A stretch of DNA of 33,230 bases from Lachnospiraceae bacterium (GTDB lineage: Bacteria > Bacillota > Clostridia > Lachnospirales > Lachnospiraceae). Location of the stretch: the NCBI GenBank assembly GCA_011959925.1, contig BLMD01000130.1:1-33230 (forward strand), read 5' to 3'. Shown here in pieces: positions 16,623-25,854 of the stretch (position 1 is its first letter; each line of letters starts with the position of its first letter). The position numbers and the translations under genes were made by a program. The notes beneath the pieces were generated by a model. It made no database searches, was not told the DNA's origin, and saw only the letters and a list, made by a program, of their open reading frames with translations.

Positions 16623-18382
16623 ATATAGAAATCTTTGAAATAATTTTTTACAATCTTAAATGGCGCGGGTCCGATCCGAATCACCGCCTGGTGGAAATTG
16701 CGGTCGGAATATGCACTGCCCAGCATGTCTTTTGCATATTCTTTTAATTCCAGAAATTCCAGATATCCAATATAATATTTTAAATAATGCGACGGTTCTT
16801 CTACGATCAGTTCATACATGCTCTGTATCGTACTGCGGTTTGTAATCCCGAAATTTTTCAGGAATACAATGGTGTCTGCTAAGTTCCAGCCGTCGTAATG
16901 GATGCCCATGTCGATCGATGCATAGAGGCTTAACAGAGCGGATTGATTACGCATCAGAAGTTCCGCCATGTCTTCCGTAAGCCCCGCATATTGATAAGAG
17001 AGCATCTCTACATATGTCGCCCAGCCTTCGACGTAACCGGGGTAATTGAGCAGAGCGCGGATGGGCGCCAGGCCTGCCTGCGCAGATCCGGTCGTCTGGT
17101 AGAGGTGCCCGGGGAAACCTTCATGTGCGAGCGTCGTAAAGAGCTGGATGCCCGAATACTGGCTGCCTTTGTTTAAATAAATGACATTGCGGCTGATATC
17201 GTCGATCGGAGCCGTCAGGTAAAATGCCGGAGCGAGCGTTCCCTCTAAGGATTTATGGACGTAATTGAGCTGGTAAGAACTGTCTGCCGCCGGATAAAAA
17301 TCTTTTTGAATTGCCTGCAGCAGATGGTCCAGCATTTCTTTCGGCTCTTTTTGGATCAGTTCCGGTTCTTTGGACGCCGCAAGGTTCGGATGTTCGGCAA
17401 GCAGCTTCTGCAGCGCCGCAAGATCCAGGCTGCGCTGCCGTTTTGTCATTTCCTGCAGCTGTTTGATGCTTTTTTCTGAGCCGGTACTGTGGCGGACGAG
17501 TGATTCGTAATAGGGTTTTCCTTTCGGAAACCGGCATAATCCGGCGTCGTTTGCGCCGCTTCCTTTTAAACGTTTCAGCGTATCCGCGAGTTTTTGATAG
17601 GACGGGATAACCGCATGTTCCACGAGAGAGCGGTTTTGGTCTTTGTAGAGTTTCTTTTTTTCCTCCGATAGATTTTTCATGGAATCAATGCGGGTTTGAA
17701 ACGTGTCGATCAGATAGTTTTCCTTCGGATGCTCGGTAAATGTGCGACAGGCTTTGATGACGGCATCCGCCGCATAGTCGGACATAAACAGACCCTCTTT
17801 GGATTTTTCTTCTTCAAAACGTGCGATCTGTGAAAAGTAATCTTCTATGCAGGTGAGCAGGGCAAGATAGTCCGTCACATCACGGGGATCCTGAAAGGCA
17901 TATTCGGCCAGTAAAATGGGGAGTTCGGACTGTATGCCGGTCGTTGGGCGCAGCGGTTCCTCGTAATAATAAAAATCGGAGGAAGAAAGCGTTTGTTCGC
18001 AGTAGTCCTTTAAAATATCGTGCGTCAGCTGCTGTTTGGTATCAAGCGCTTCATATTGAAATCCGTCGAGAGCGGCGGAAATATTTTCGGCCGAAGAGGC
18101 GGAGGTTTCCCAATCTTTTTTGGAAAGCGAGCCCAGGGAAATTTTATGACTGTCGATACCGAACTTCTTTGGGTCGGCAAGCGTATAGTGCAGGTGAATT
18201 GTGTTTTGCCGCAATTCCTCGGTAAAGAGTTTCTCGGTATAATTGTCAAAAGAACGCTGCTCTTTTGGAAGTTTTACGGAGGAAAAGAGATGGGAAGGCG
18301 TGCGGCAGCCCGAACAGGAAACCGTCAGGACGGTTAGGGCAAGGCAGCCGGCAAGAATTCGTTTTTTTAATATCTGTAGCAA
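16607..18382 (-). CDS. DUF885 family putative zinc peptidase, exported lipoprotein
   Basis: 591 residues. A basic start, hydrophobic stretch and Cys-containing end (LTVSCSGC, about residues 19-26) suggest a lipoprotein signal, although the lipobox is not a textbook match. The catalytic signature HEGFPGH (His420, Glu421, His426) is the HExxPGH variant of the DUF885 family, which is related to zinc metallopeptidases. It probably acts at the outer membrane face on peptides; the substrate is unknown. The start is TTG at 18382 with GAGGAA 6 bases upstream. It is convergent with rsmI and divergent from spmA. Confidence 0.82.
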   Translation of the reverse strand: MLQILKKRILAGCLALTVLTVSCSGCRTPSHLFSSVKLPKEQRSFDNYTEKLFTEELRQNTIHLHYTLADPKKFGIDSHKISLGSLSKKDWETSASSAENISAALDGFQYEALDTKQQLTHDILKDYCEQTLSSSDFYYYEEPLRPTTGIQSELPILLAEYAFQDPRDVTDYLALLTCIEDYFSQIARFEEEKSKEGLFMSDYAADAVIKACRTFTEHPKENYLIDTFQTRIDSMKNLSEEKKKLYKDQNRSLVEHAVIPSYQKLADTLKRLKGSGANDAGLCRFPKGKPYYESLVRHSTGSEKSIKQLQEMTKRQRSLDLAALQKLLAEHPNLAASKEPELIQKEPKEMLDHLLQAIQKDFYPAADSSYQLNYVHKSLEGTLAPAFYLTAPIDDISRNVIYLNKGSQYSGIQLFTTLAHEGFPGHLYQTTGSAQAGLAPIRALLNYPGYVEGWATYVEMLSYQYAGLTEDMAELLMRNQSALLSLYASIDMGIHYDGWNLADTIVFLKNFGITNRSTIQSMYELIVEEPSHYLKYYIGYLEFLELKEYAKDMLGSAYSDRNFHQAVIRIGPAPFKIVKNYFKDFYIQENP

Positions 18383-18521
18383 AGCAATTCCTCGGAAAGG
18401 TTGTTTTACAGCAATATATGAAAACCGGCATGGGTTTATGAAACAGAAATCTGCGGCTCATACGAATAGAAGCGGCGGCATAAGCTATAGAAAGAAACGG
18501 AAAGTAAGAAGAAAGACTGCT

Positions 18522-19217
18522 ATGAATTATTTATGGGGATGTATGATCGTGATCGGAGTAGTATTTGCTGCGTTTAACGGGACGCTGCCGGAGGTTACAG
18601 AGGCGGCGATCGGTTCCGCCAAAGAGGCCGTGGCGCTTTGCATTACGATGATGGGGATTATGTCGTTTTGGGTAGGTATTATGCGGATTGCGGAACATGC
18701 CGGAATCGTCAGAGGGGCGGCGCGCAGAATGACGCCGTTTCTGCGGTTTTTGTTTCCGGGAATTCCCAAAGAGCACCCGGCGAATGAGTTTATTGCGGCG
18801 AATATGATTGCCAATGTGTTTGGGCTCGGATGGGCGGCGACGCCGGCGGGGTTGAAGGCGATGGAGGAACTGGCGAAGCTGGAGGCGGAACGGGGAAATC
18901 CGGAGTATCTGACAGAGAGTGGGAATGTTTCTGTCAGCCCAGGAAAAAGGCAGGGAGATACAGGAAAAAGCAGAGGTATGAATCCACTGGCGGCTGGTGG
19001 AAAGACTGGCAGAGTCGCCAGCAATGAGATGTGTACGTTTTTGATACTTAATATTTCGTCATTGCAGCTGATACCTGTGAATATGATTGCGTACAGGCAG
19101 CAGTACGGGAGCGTAAACCCGGCGGGGATCATTGCTCCTGCGATTGTGGCGACATTTGTGAGTACGGCGGTGGCTGTGGTGTATTGTAAGGTGAAGGATA
19201 GAAGGCGGAGAGCGTAA
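18522..19217 (+). CDS. spmA: spore maturation protein A-like nucleoside-recognition domain protein
   Basis: 231-residue membrane protein. The SpmA opening (MNYLWGCMIVIGVVFAAFNG) is followed by several hydrophobic segments, MIANVFGLGWAATPAGLKAMEEL and MCTFLILNISSLQLIPVNMIAYR, all typical of this Gate/nucleoside-recognition family linked to spore core dehydration in Bacillus. Between the AMEEL helix and MCTF there is a polar Gly/Ser/Lys-rich insert (about residues 118-167) that makes the protein longer than the roughly 195 residues usual. The ATG at 18522 fits the family start; the ribosome binding site is weak (GAAGAAAG). The usual partner spmB is not next to it. Confidence 0.82.
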   Translation: MNYLWGCMIVIGVVFAAFNGTLPEVTEAAIGSAKEAVALCITMMGIMSFWVGIMRIAEHAGIVRGAARRMTPFLRFLFPGIPKEHPANEFIAANMIANVFGLGWAATPAGLKAMEELAKLEAERGNPEYLTESGNVSVSPGKRQGDTGKSRGMNPLAAGGKTGRVASNEMCTFLILNISSLQLIPVNMIAYRQQYGSVNPAGIIAPAIVATFVSTAVAVVYCKVKDRRRRA

Positions 19218-19221
19218 AGGT

Positions 19222-19737
19222 TTACTAAGCAAAAATCATGCATATATTACAGGGATTTTGCCGGTTAAAAAATACGGCACACAGTCGGCTCTGAATAATT
19301 TCCGAGAGCATACGATGCTTAGTTCCAGACAGATGGCAAAATACGTTGGATTGACAGAGACAGAAGTAAGGATTATTTGTAAAAAGCACGATGTGCCATT
19401 TAAAGAGATAAAAAGATGGTATGATGGGTATTATTTTGAAAAGGTAGGGCATGTTGATAGTCCCAATTCTGTCATTTAGGCTGTAGATAGCAGGGAATTC
19501 GGAAATTATTGGTCAGGAACAGAGACTTATGAGTCTTTCATGATGTATATTGCAATGGACTTTGATGGATTAAGACAATTGATTGCAGACATGTTGGGAG
19601 GTCAGCGGTGTAGTATTGATGTGGAATTTTTTCAAAATGATACCACTTCATTTAACTCCGCAGATGATGTGGTCACGTTATTGATTCATATGGGATACAT
19701 GGCTTATGAGAACAAGACAAAAATCATTGCAGAATAG
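19222..19737 (+). pseudogene. decayed fragment of an AAA-ATPase-like / PD-(D/E)XK family protein
   Basis: One continuous frame interrupted only by an in-frame TAG (19477-19479). It reads TGILPVKKYGTQSALNNFREHTML, then GLTETEV...FKEIKRWYDGYYFE...NPNSV-like text, then (after the stop) FGNYWSGTETYESF and MDFDGL...GQ...VTLLIHMGYMAY. I recognise these as successive motifs of the clostridial AAA-ATPase_like/DUF1703 family. The N-terminal ATPase part and the C-terminal nuclease domain are both missing. It lies directly after spmA, where spmB would be expected, and is more A/T-rich than its neighbours. It is probably a relic of a past insertion or deletion. Confidence 0.75.
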
Positions 19738-19865
19738 AAAAATAGGAAATGTAATTTTATGATGTCTAAAATACAGGAGAAAACAGGAAACAGCAAAGGA
19801 CACGATTGAAATATTTTCCTGACTGGAAGTCGGCAGCGTTTGGATCATAATAATTAAAAAAATAA

Positions 19866-21326
<1,461 letters not shown>

Positions 21327-21356
21327 TTGCAGATTTTTGCATTCCAATCAAACAAG

Positions 21357-21390
21357 AAAAGCTCCGCATGAATTTTCTGCGGAGCTTTTT
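21357..21390 (+). terminator. terminator of gdhA
   Basis: AAAAGCTCCGCA (21357-21368) pairs with TGCGGAGCTTTT (21377-21388) around a short A/T-rich loop and ends in a T run, 30 bases after the stop. Confidence 0.9.
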
Positions 21391-21458
21391 GTATGGGTCT
21401 GTGCTTCGAATTGTTTGCGTGGAGCAGGTTCTGCGGGATGCAAAAGTTCAAAAAAACC

Positions 21459-21487
21459 TTGACACACACGGAAACGTGTAATATACT
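21459..21487 (+). promoter_or_regulatory. promoter of rplM-rpsI
   Basis: TTGACA (21459-21464), a 17-base spacer and TATACT (21482-21487), a near-consensus promoter. Confidence 0.85.
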
Positions 21488-21494
21488 GTTAAAG

Positions 21495-21648
21495 TCTGTA
21501 AAGATATAAAAAAGATATAGAGATGCAAGCCAAAGCCCCGGCGAGCATTGAAACTATAGAAAATGGCTTCTGGAATAACGTCCGGACATACGGGATTCTT
21601 TTAGCCGATGATAAAACATGCAGTTTTGATAATTTCAAGGAGGTAAAC
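21495..21648 (+). promoter_or_regulatory. long 5' leader of rplM, probably an L13-binding autoregulatory leader
   Basis: About 155 untranslated bases lie between the promoter and rplM. They hold several short complementary segments, for example AAGCC near 21528 with GGCTT near 21567, and a C/G-rich core. Firmicutes rplM genes are known to carry an L13 leader that binds the protein and represses the operon. Assignment to that family is by position and length, not by a checked covariance model. Confidence 0.45.
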
Positions 21649-21650
21649 CA

Positions 21651-22079
21651 ATGAAAACATTTGTGCCCAGTACTGCAGCTGTTGAAAGAAAATGGTATGT
21701 AGTTGACGCTGATGGAATGACATTAGGACGCTTGGCATCCGAAGTTGCCAAGGTATTGAGAGGAAAGAATAAAGCAATTTTTACGCCGCATCTGGATACG
21801 GGAGACTATGTGATCATAGTGAACGCAGAAAAAGTGAAAGTAACCGGCAAGAAGATGGAGCAGAAGATTTACTACCGTCATTCCGATTATGTAGGCGGTA
21901 TGAAAGAAACCACATTGAAAGAAATGCTGGCAAAGCATCCGGAACGCGTACTTGAGTTTGCAGTAAAGGGAATGCTTCCGAAAGGACCGTTGGGAAGACA
22001 GATGTATAAGAAATTATTTGTATATGCAGGTCCGGAGCACAAGCATGCAGCTCAGAAACCAGAAGCGTTATCACTTTAA
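21651..22079 (+). CDS. rplM: 50S ribosomal protein L13
   Basis: 142 residues, the normal length. It carries [28 protein letters not shown], the family N-terminus, plus [13 protein letters not shown] and [12 protein letters not shown]. It binds 23S rRNA early in large-subunit assembly. AAGGAGG lies 8 bases before the ATG. It is followed 21 bases later by rpsI, the universal partner. Confidence 0.98.
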   Translation: MKTFVPSTAAVERKWYVVDADGMTLGRLASEVAKVLRGKNKAIFTPHLDTGDYVIIVNAEKVKVTGKKMEQKIYYRHSDYVGGMKETTLKEMLAKHPERVLEFAVKGMLPKGPLGRQMYKKLFVYAGPEHKHAAQKPEALSL

Positions 22080-22100
22080 TCGGTAAGGAGGTAAATAACA

Positions 22101-22493
22101 TTGGCTAATACAAGATATTACGGAACAGGAAGAAGAAAATCATCTGTTGCCAGAGTATATTTGGTACCAGGAACAGGCAAAGTAACGATCAATAAAAGAG
22201 ACATTGACGAATATTTGGGTCTTGAGACTTTAAAAGTTATCGTGCGCCAGCCGTTAGTGGCAACCGAGACGGTTGATAAATTTGACGTGCTTGTAAACGT
22301 AAAGGGCGGCGGATATACAGGTCAGGCAGGAGCAATCCGCCATGGAATCGCAAGAGCTTTACTGGAAGCAGACGCTGATTACAGACCGATTTTAAAATCC
22401 AACGGATATCTGACCCGTGATCCGAGAATGAAAGAGAGAAAGAAGTACGGCCTCAAGGCGGCTCGTCGCGCGCCCCAGTTCAGCAAGCGATAA
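22101..22493 (+). CDS. rpsI: 30S ribosomal protein S9
   Basis: 130 residues with [38 protein letters not shown] and the basic C-terminus [25 protein letters not shown], whose tail reaches the ribosomal P site. The start is TTG at 22101 with AAGGAGG (22085-22091) 9 bases upstream. The last 45 or so bases are clearly more G/C-rich than the rest of the gene, in line with the 3' end being an attachment site rebuilt by the element that follows. Confidence 0.97.
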   Translation: MANTRYYGTGRRKSSVARVYLVPGTGKVTINKRDIDEYLGLETLKVIVRQPLVATETVDKFDVLVNVKGGGYTGQAGAIRHGIARALLEADADYRPILKSNGYLTRDPRMKERKKYGLKAARRAPQFSKR

Positions 22494-22524
22494 TCGGCTG
22501 TTCAAACCGTATCAAAATTGCTCA

Positions 22525-22562
22525 AAAACCCCGGAAAATCAAGGTTTTCCGGGGTTTTCTTA
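22525..22562 (+). terminator. terminator after rpsI
   Basis: A perfect 14-bp stem (AAAACCCCGGAAAA 22525-22538, TTTTCCGGGGTTTT 22545-22558) with a 6-base loop, followed by a short T/A tract. Confidence 0.88.
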
Positions 22563-22604
22563 TACCCAAACAAGCTGATATAGTTTGACCTGATTTGACA
22601 CAAC

Positions 22605-22648
22605 GAGAGCCATTTTCACCCAATTTTTAGTGGTTAAAAATAGCTCTC
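22605..22648. repeat. imperfect inverted repeat at the element's left flank
   Basis: GAGAGC (22605-22610) pairs with GCTCTC (22643-22648). The inner arms CATTTTCACC and GGTTAAAAATA continue the pairing with two small mismatches. No T tract follows. Its role is unknown. Confidence 0.5.
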
Positions 22649-22672
22649 CTGACCGGACAATCTGCCCCATCT

Positions 22673-22724
22673 GCGGAGGGAGGAACGGCGTTCTTCGCCG
22701 CGCCTTCCTCCGCTTTTTCTTTTT
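22673..22724 (+). terminator. long hairpin with T tract ahead of the AbiE promoter
   Basis: Arms 22673-22690 and 22696-22713 pair over 18 positions with a two-base internal mismatch and a 5-base loop. The sequence TTTTTCTTTTT follows. It is a strong terminator with no obvious gene to terminate, so it may shield the element from rpsI read-through. Confidence 0.8.
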
Positions 22725-22731
22725 GCCGCTA

Positions 22732-22760
22732 TTTACTTTCGTGCTACAATCATGTATAAT
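22732..22760 (+). promoter_or_regulatory. promoter of the second AbiE pair
   Basis: TTTACT (22732-22737), a 17-base spacer and TATAAT (22755-22760), 24 bases before the antitoxin ATG. AbiEi proteins repress their own promoters, but no obvious inverted repeat overlaps this one. Confidence 0.65.
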
Positions 22761-22784
22761 AGTAGCGCGAAAGGAAGTGAGGGC

Positions 22785-23378
22785 ATGACACAGTTTGAAC
22801 AGCTGGACACGATTTTAGAGGGACAACACGGTATGCTCCAAACATCAGAGGTGGTGAAACGGGGAATTCCAAAATCCGTTTTTTACAACTATGTGAAGGA
22901 AAAAGAATTGGAACAGGCGGCACATGGGGTTTATGTATCGCCGGATGCCTGGGTCGATGGGATGTACCTGCTCCATTTACGATGCAGCCAGGGGATTTTT
23001 TCTCATGAAACGGCGCTGTTTTTCCATGATCTGACCGACCGGGAGCCTTCCCCCTATTCCATTACCGTCAGACGGGGATACAGCACGACCAGATTGAAAG
23101 CGGACGGGATTTTGGTCTACACCATAAAACCGGAGCTGCATGACGTCGGAAAGAGTACGGCTCGAACCCCTTTCGGGCATACGGTTCCGGCTTATGATAT
23201 GGAGCGGACCATCTGCGACCTGCTTCGCTGCCGGAGCAGCATTGAGATGCAGACATTTCAAGGGGCGCTCAAAATGTACGCCCGCAGGAAAGAGAAAAAC
23301 CTGCGGAGGCTGATGCAGTATGCAGGGCTGTTCCGGGTTGAAAAAATTTTGCGGCAGTATTTGGAGGTGCTATTATGA
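22785..23378 (+). CDS. AbiEi-type antitoxin (type IV toxin-antitoxin)
   Basis: 197 residues. An N-terminal winged-helix part (LQTSEVVKRGIPKSVFYNYVKEKELEQAAHGVY) is followed by the conserved S-x-E-T-A-L (FSHETALFFHDL) and the C-terminal VPAYDMERTICDLLR plus QGALKMYARRKEKNLRRLMQYA. AbiEi proteins repress the operon and oppose the toxin without binding it directly. ATG 22785 lies behind GGAAGTGAGG; an 11-codon longer frame starts inside the -10 box and is rejected. Its stop overlaps the toxin start as ATGA. Confidence 0.88.
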   Translation: MTQFEQLDTILEGQHGMLQTSEVVKRGIPKSVFYNYVKEKELEQAAHGVYVSPDAWVDGMYLLHLRCSQGIFSHETALFFHDLTDREPSPYSITVRRGYSTTRLKADGILVYTIKPELHDVGKSTARTPFGHTVPAYDMERTICDLLRCRSSIEMQTFQGALKMYARRKEKNLRRLMQYAGLFRVEKILRQYLEVLL

Positions 23379-24229
23379 TAAAGACAGCAAGGCAGCTGAA
23401 AGATTTGATCCGCAATCTCGCAAAGGAGAAATCGGCGGACGCACAGATTTTGATGCGGAACTATATGATGGAGCGTTTCCTGGAACGTATTTCCCTTTCT
23501 GAATATCGGGATAACTTTATTTTGAAAGGCGGGATGCTGGTTGCCGCAATGGTAGGGTTGGATGCCCGGTCTACAATGGATTTAGACGCAACCGTCAGAG
23601 GAGCCAGCGTGAATGTGGAGGACATTGAAAATCTGATGTCCTCCATCATAGCAGTCCCCATTGAGGACGGAGTGGAGTTCCAGGTGAAAAGCATTTCGGA
23701 AATCATGGACGAGGCCGAGTATCCGGGGATTCGGGTCAGCATGGCCACTGTTTTTGACGGAGTGGTGACGCCGCTGAAAATTGATATTTCTACCGGGGAT
23801 GTGATTACGCCAAGGGCAGTCCGGTACAGCTTCCGGCTTATGCTGGAGGAACGCTCCATTGATATTTGGGCGTACAATCTGGAAACCGTACTTGCGGAAA
23901 AGCTGGAAACAATGATTGCCCGGACCATAACAAACACCCGCATGAGGGATTTTTATGACCTCTACATTTTGGAACAGCTTCACGGAAAAACGCTGGATTC
24001 CGATATTCTCCGCCACGCGCTCCTTGCTACTGCCCGCAAGCGTGGGACGGAGGGGCATTTGAAAGAGGCGAAGGAAGTGTTTTCCGAAGTAGAAAACAGC
24101 CATGCGATGCAGGCGCTTTGGTCCGCTTATCGCAAGAAATTTTCCTATGCGGCTGATCTGGAATGGAACACCGTTATGGGTGCGGTCCACCGTTTGTATG
24201 CTCTGACAGAGGACGGTGAGGCGGAATGA
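23375..24229 (+). CDS. AbiEii-type nucleotidyltransferase toxin
   Basis: 284 residues with an intact active-site pattern: FILKGGM (48-54), RSTMDLD with Asp69 and Asp71, and the third acidic residue in PLKIDIS (Asp137). LAEKLETMIAR and the NTRMRDFYDLYIL segment follow. Related proteins transfer nucleotides to tRNA or other targets and stop growth, giving abortive phage defence. GGAGGT lies about 9 bases before the ATG, which overlaps the antitoxin stop. Comparison with the degenerate copy at 9562-10461 makes the loss of residues there clear. Confidence 0.9.
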   Translation: MIKTARQLKDLIRNLAKEKSADAQILMRNYMMERFLERISLSEYRDNFILKGGMLVAAMVGLDARSTMDLDATVRGASVNVEDIENLMSSIIAVPIEDGVEFQVKSISEIMDEAEYPGIRVSMATVFDGVVTPLKIDISTGDVITPRAVRYSFRLMLEERSIDIWAYNLETVLAEKLETMIARTITNTRMRDFYDLYILEQLHGKTLDSDILRHALLATARKRGTEGHLKEAKEVFSEVENSHAMQALWSAYRKKFSYAADLEWNTVMGAVHRLYALTEDGEAE

Positions 24230-24318
24230 AAAAGCGCGGGCATTACTGTAAAATCTGCGGCGAGTGTAAATCAAATGAAAAGTTTTCGAGTAAAATATCT
24301 GAAACAATAATGAGGTAA
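24226..24318 (+). CDS. short Cys-rich ORF, probably a truncated zinc-finger protein
   Basis: 30 codons starting with the ATG that overlaps the toxin stop (ATGA). It encodes a basic start and a Cys cluster YCKICGEC with C-x2-C-x2-C spacing, then NEKFS. I recall full-length versions of this opening continuing with a second Cys pair. Here the frame leaves the conserved text after NEKFS and stops in the first copy of a direct repeat, which suggests a deletion joint. Function unknown. Confidence 0.5.
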   Translation: MKKRGHYCKICGECKSNEKFSSKISETIMR

Positions 24319-24360
24319 GTTAATGGGGGATGTTAGTGGGGTAAGTTAATGGGGGATGTT
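24314..24360. repeat. two direct copies of a 21-bp repeat, 26-bp period
   Basis: Identical 21-base copies at 24314-24334 and 24340-24360, each containing TAAGTTAATGGGGGATG, are separated by 5 bases (AGTGG...). Repeated ends of this sort are seen at termini of some insertion sequences, and no transposase is present. The rest of the gap 24361-24512 shows no gene. Confidence 0.7.
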
Positions 24361-24512
24361 TCCCATCAGTTATGATGGCGTTCTATCCGGTTTATGAAAA
24401 TGCCAGACACCGTCTGTTAAATTGTCATAGTCCCATTACTGCGGGCTTTTGACGATCTCCAATGAGAACAAGTGCAGCTTTTATGAAAAAGACAGCAAGA
24501 TATTTGGGGCAT

Positions 24513-24540
24513 TTGTTTTTTGGTGGTTTCGTGGTATAAT
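24513..24540 (+). promoter_or_regulatory. promoter of the YhcG-type nuclease gene
   Basis: TTGTTT (24513-24518), a 16-base spacer and a perfect TATAAT (24535-24540), 26 bases before the start codon. Confidence 0.55.
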
Positions 24541-24566
24541 CGTCCATAGGCAAGGAGGGAGCAAAA

Positions 24567-25586
24567 TTGAATCACGATTTGCAGATTAACCAAAATGCGG
24601 CACAGACCTATCATTCTATCCGCAATTCGATTGTTTCCGCGCAGCACCGTTTAAGCGCGGCGGTAAATTCCACTATGGTAATCACCTATTGGGAAATAGG
24701 CGAACAAATTTATAAAGCGTGTGGGGAAAATGACCGGGCCGAGTATGGAAAGAAGCTGCTGCAATATTTGTCTGAACAGCTGACTGCTGAATTTGGAAAG
24801 GGTTTTAGTGTTCAGGGATTACGCAATATGCGGCAATTTTACTGCACCTTTCCAATTCGCTCCACACTGTGGAGCGAATTGAGCTGGTCCCACTACCGGC
24901 TTTTGATGCGTGTGCCAGACGAGCAGGCAAGGACTTTCTATGCGGAAGAATGTGTAAAATCTGCGTGGAGTGTCCGGCAACTGGAACGGCAGATCAACAC
25001 CATGTACTACCAACGCATTTTAGCGAGTCAGGATAAATCACTTGTAGCAAAAGAAATCCAGTCTACCGAGCCAAAACCGGAATATGAAAAAATTATCAAG
25101 GACCCCTATGTGATGGAGTTTTTGCAGATTCAGCCGGACACCCATGTGTATGAGGGCGAATTGGAGCAAGCCCTGATCGACCACCTTCAGCACTTTCTTT
25201 TAGAGCTTGGACGCGGTTTTTCATTTGTGGCGCGCCAAAAGCGGTTTACACTGGATGGACAGGACTTTTTCATCGACCTGATTTTTTATAACTATATTCT
25301 GAAATGCTTTGTCCTCATAGATTTGAAAATGGGCAAGCTGACCCATCAGGATTTAGGACAAATGCAAATGTATGTGAATTATTATACCCGTGAAATGATG
25401 AATGAGGGGGATTCACAACCGATTGGCATTGTTCTTTGTGCGGACAAAGGGGATTCCATTGTAAAATACACGCTGCCGGAAGATAATCATCAAATATTTG
25501 CGTCTAAGTATTTTACTTATTTGCCATCAGAAGAAGAATTGAAACGGGAGCTGAACCTGGACAGCTTTTATAAGCTGGAAGAATAA
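24567..25586 (+). CDS. YhcG/DUF1016 family PD-(D/E)XK nuclease
   Basis: 339 residues. An N-terminal DUF1016 helical domain (about 10-165: VITYWEIGEQIYK, YGKKLLQYLSEQL, GFSVQGLRNMRQFY, LSWSHYRLLM) is followed by a C-terminal PD-(D/E)XK domain (about 175-335). The latter has RFTLDGQDFFIDLIFYN with Asp237, then IDLK with Asp252 and Lys254, and the following Gln265/Tyr269 pattern. Family members sit in defence islands and near restriction systems; their precise activity is little known. The start is TTG with AAGGAGG 8 bases upstream. It lies between an AbiE pair and a relaxase, so a defence role is plausible but inferred. Confidence 0.88.
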   Translation: MNHDLQINQNAAQTYHSIRNSIVSAQHRLSAAVNSTMVITYWEIGEQIYKACGENDRAEYGKKLLQYLSEQLTAEFGKGFSVQGLRNMRQFYCTFPIRSTLWSELSWSHYRLLMRVPDEQARTFYAEECVKSAWSVRQLERQINTMYYQRILASQDKSLVAKEIQSTEPKPEYEKIIKDPYVMEFLQIQPDTHVYEGELEQALIDHLQHFLLELGRGFSFVARQKRFTLDGQDFFIDLIFYNYILKCFVLIDLKMGKLTHQDLGQMQMYVNYYTREMMNEGDSQPIGIVLCADKGDSIVKYTLPEDNHQIFASKYFTYLPSEEELKRELNLDSFYKLEE

Positions 25587-25587
25587 T

Positions 25588-25797
25588 ATGGGAGCCAGTA
25601 ATAAAGTCTGCCCCGGCTGCGGCAGAAAAATGAAACAGCAGTTTATCGGCTTGCAGCATTGTAAATGCAGCATGAGCTGGAAAAAGGACATCGGATTTTT
25701 TGAGCGCACCAGCGATATGGTTTTTGCGTTAGAACGCCGGACCATTGGAAAAAAGGTCAAACAAATTCCGGTAATTCGATATAAAAATGTTGAATAA
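25588..25797 (+). CDS. small zinc-ribbon-like protein
   Basis: 69 residues with CPGCGRKM near the N-terminus and HCKC about 16 residues on, a four-Cys arrangement that probably binds zinc. The C-terminal half is basic (RRTIGKKVKQIP). It starts two bases after the nuclease stop, so it is probably co-translated, and it ends before a terminator. I do not recognise the family. It may be a partner or regulator of the nuclease. Confidence 0.6.
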   Translation: MGASNKVCPGCGRKMKQQFIGLQHCKCSMSWKKDIGFFERTSDMVFALERRTIGKKVKQIPVIRYKNVE

Positions 25798-25808
25798 AAA
25801 GAAACAAG

Positions 25809-25835
25809 CGGTCTGCGTATGCAGGCCGTTTTGTT
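25809..25835 (+). terminator. terminator between the nuclease operon and the relaxase
   Basis: CGGTCTGC (25809-25816) pairs with GCAGGCCG (25821-25828) with one G:T pair and a GTAT loop, then TTTTGTT. It separates the defence genes from the relaxase. Confidence 0.7.
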
Positions 25836-25854
25836 ATGGAGGGAGGATTCCATC

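Noticed and set aside
24314-24360. The two direct repeats as the start of a CRISPR array
   Set aside because: There are only two copies, the spacer is 5 bases and no cas genes are present.
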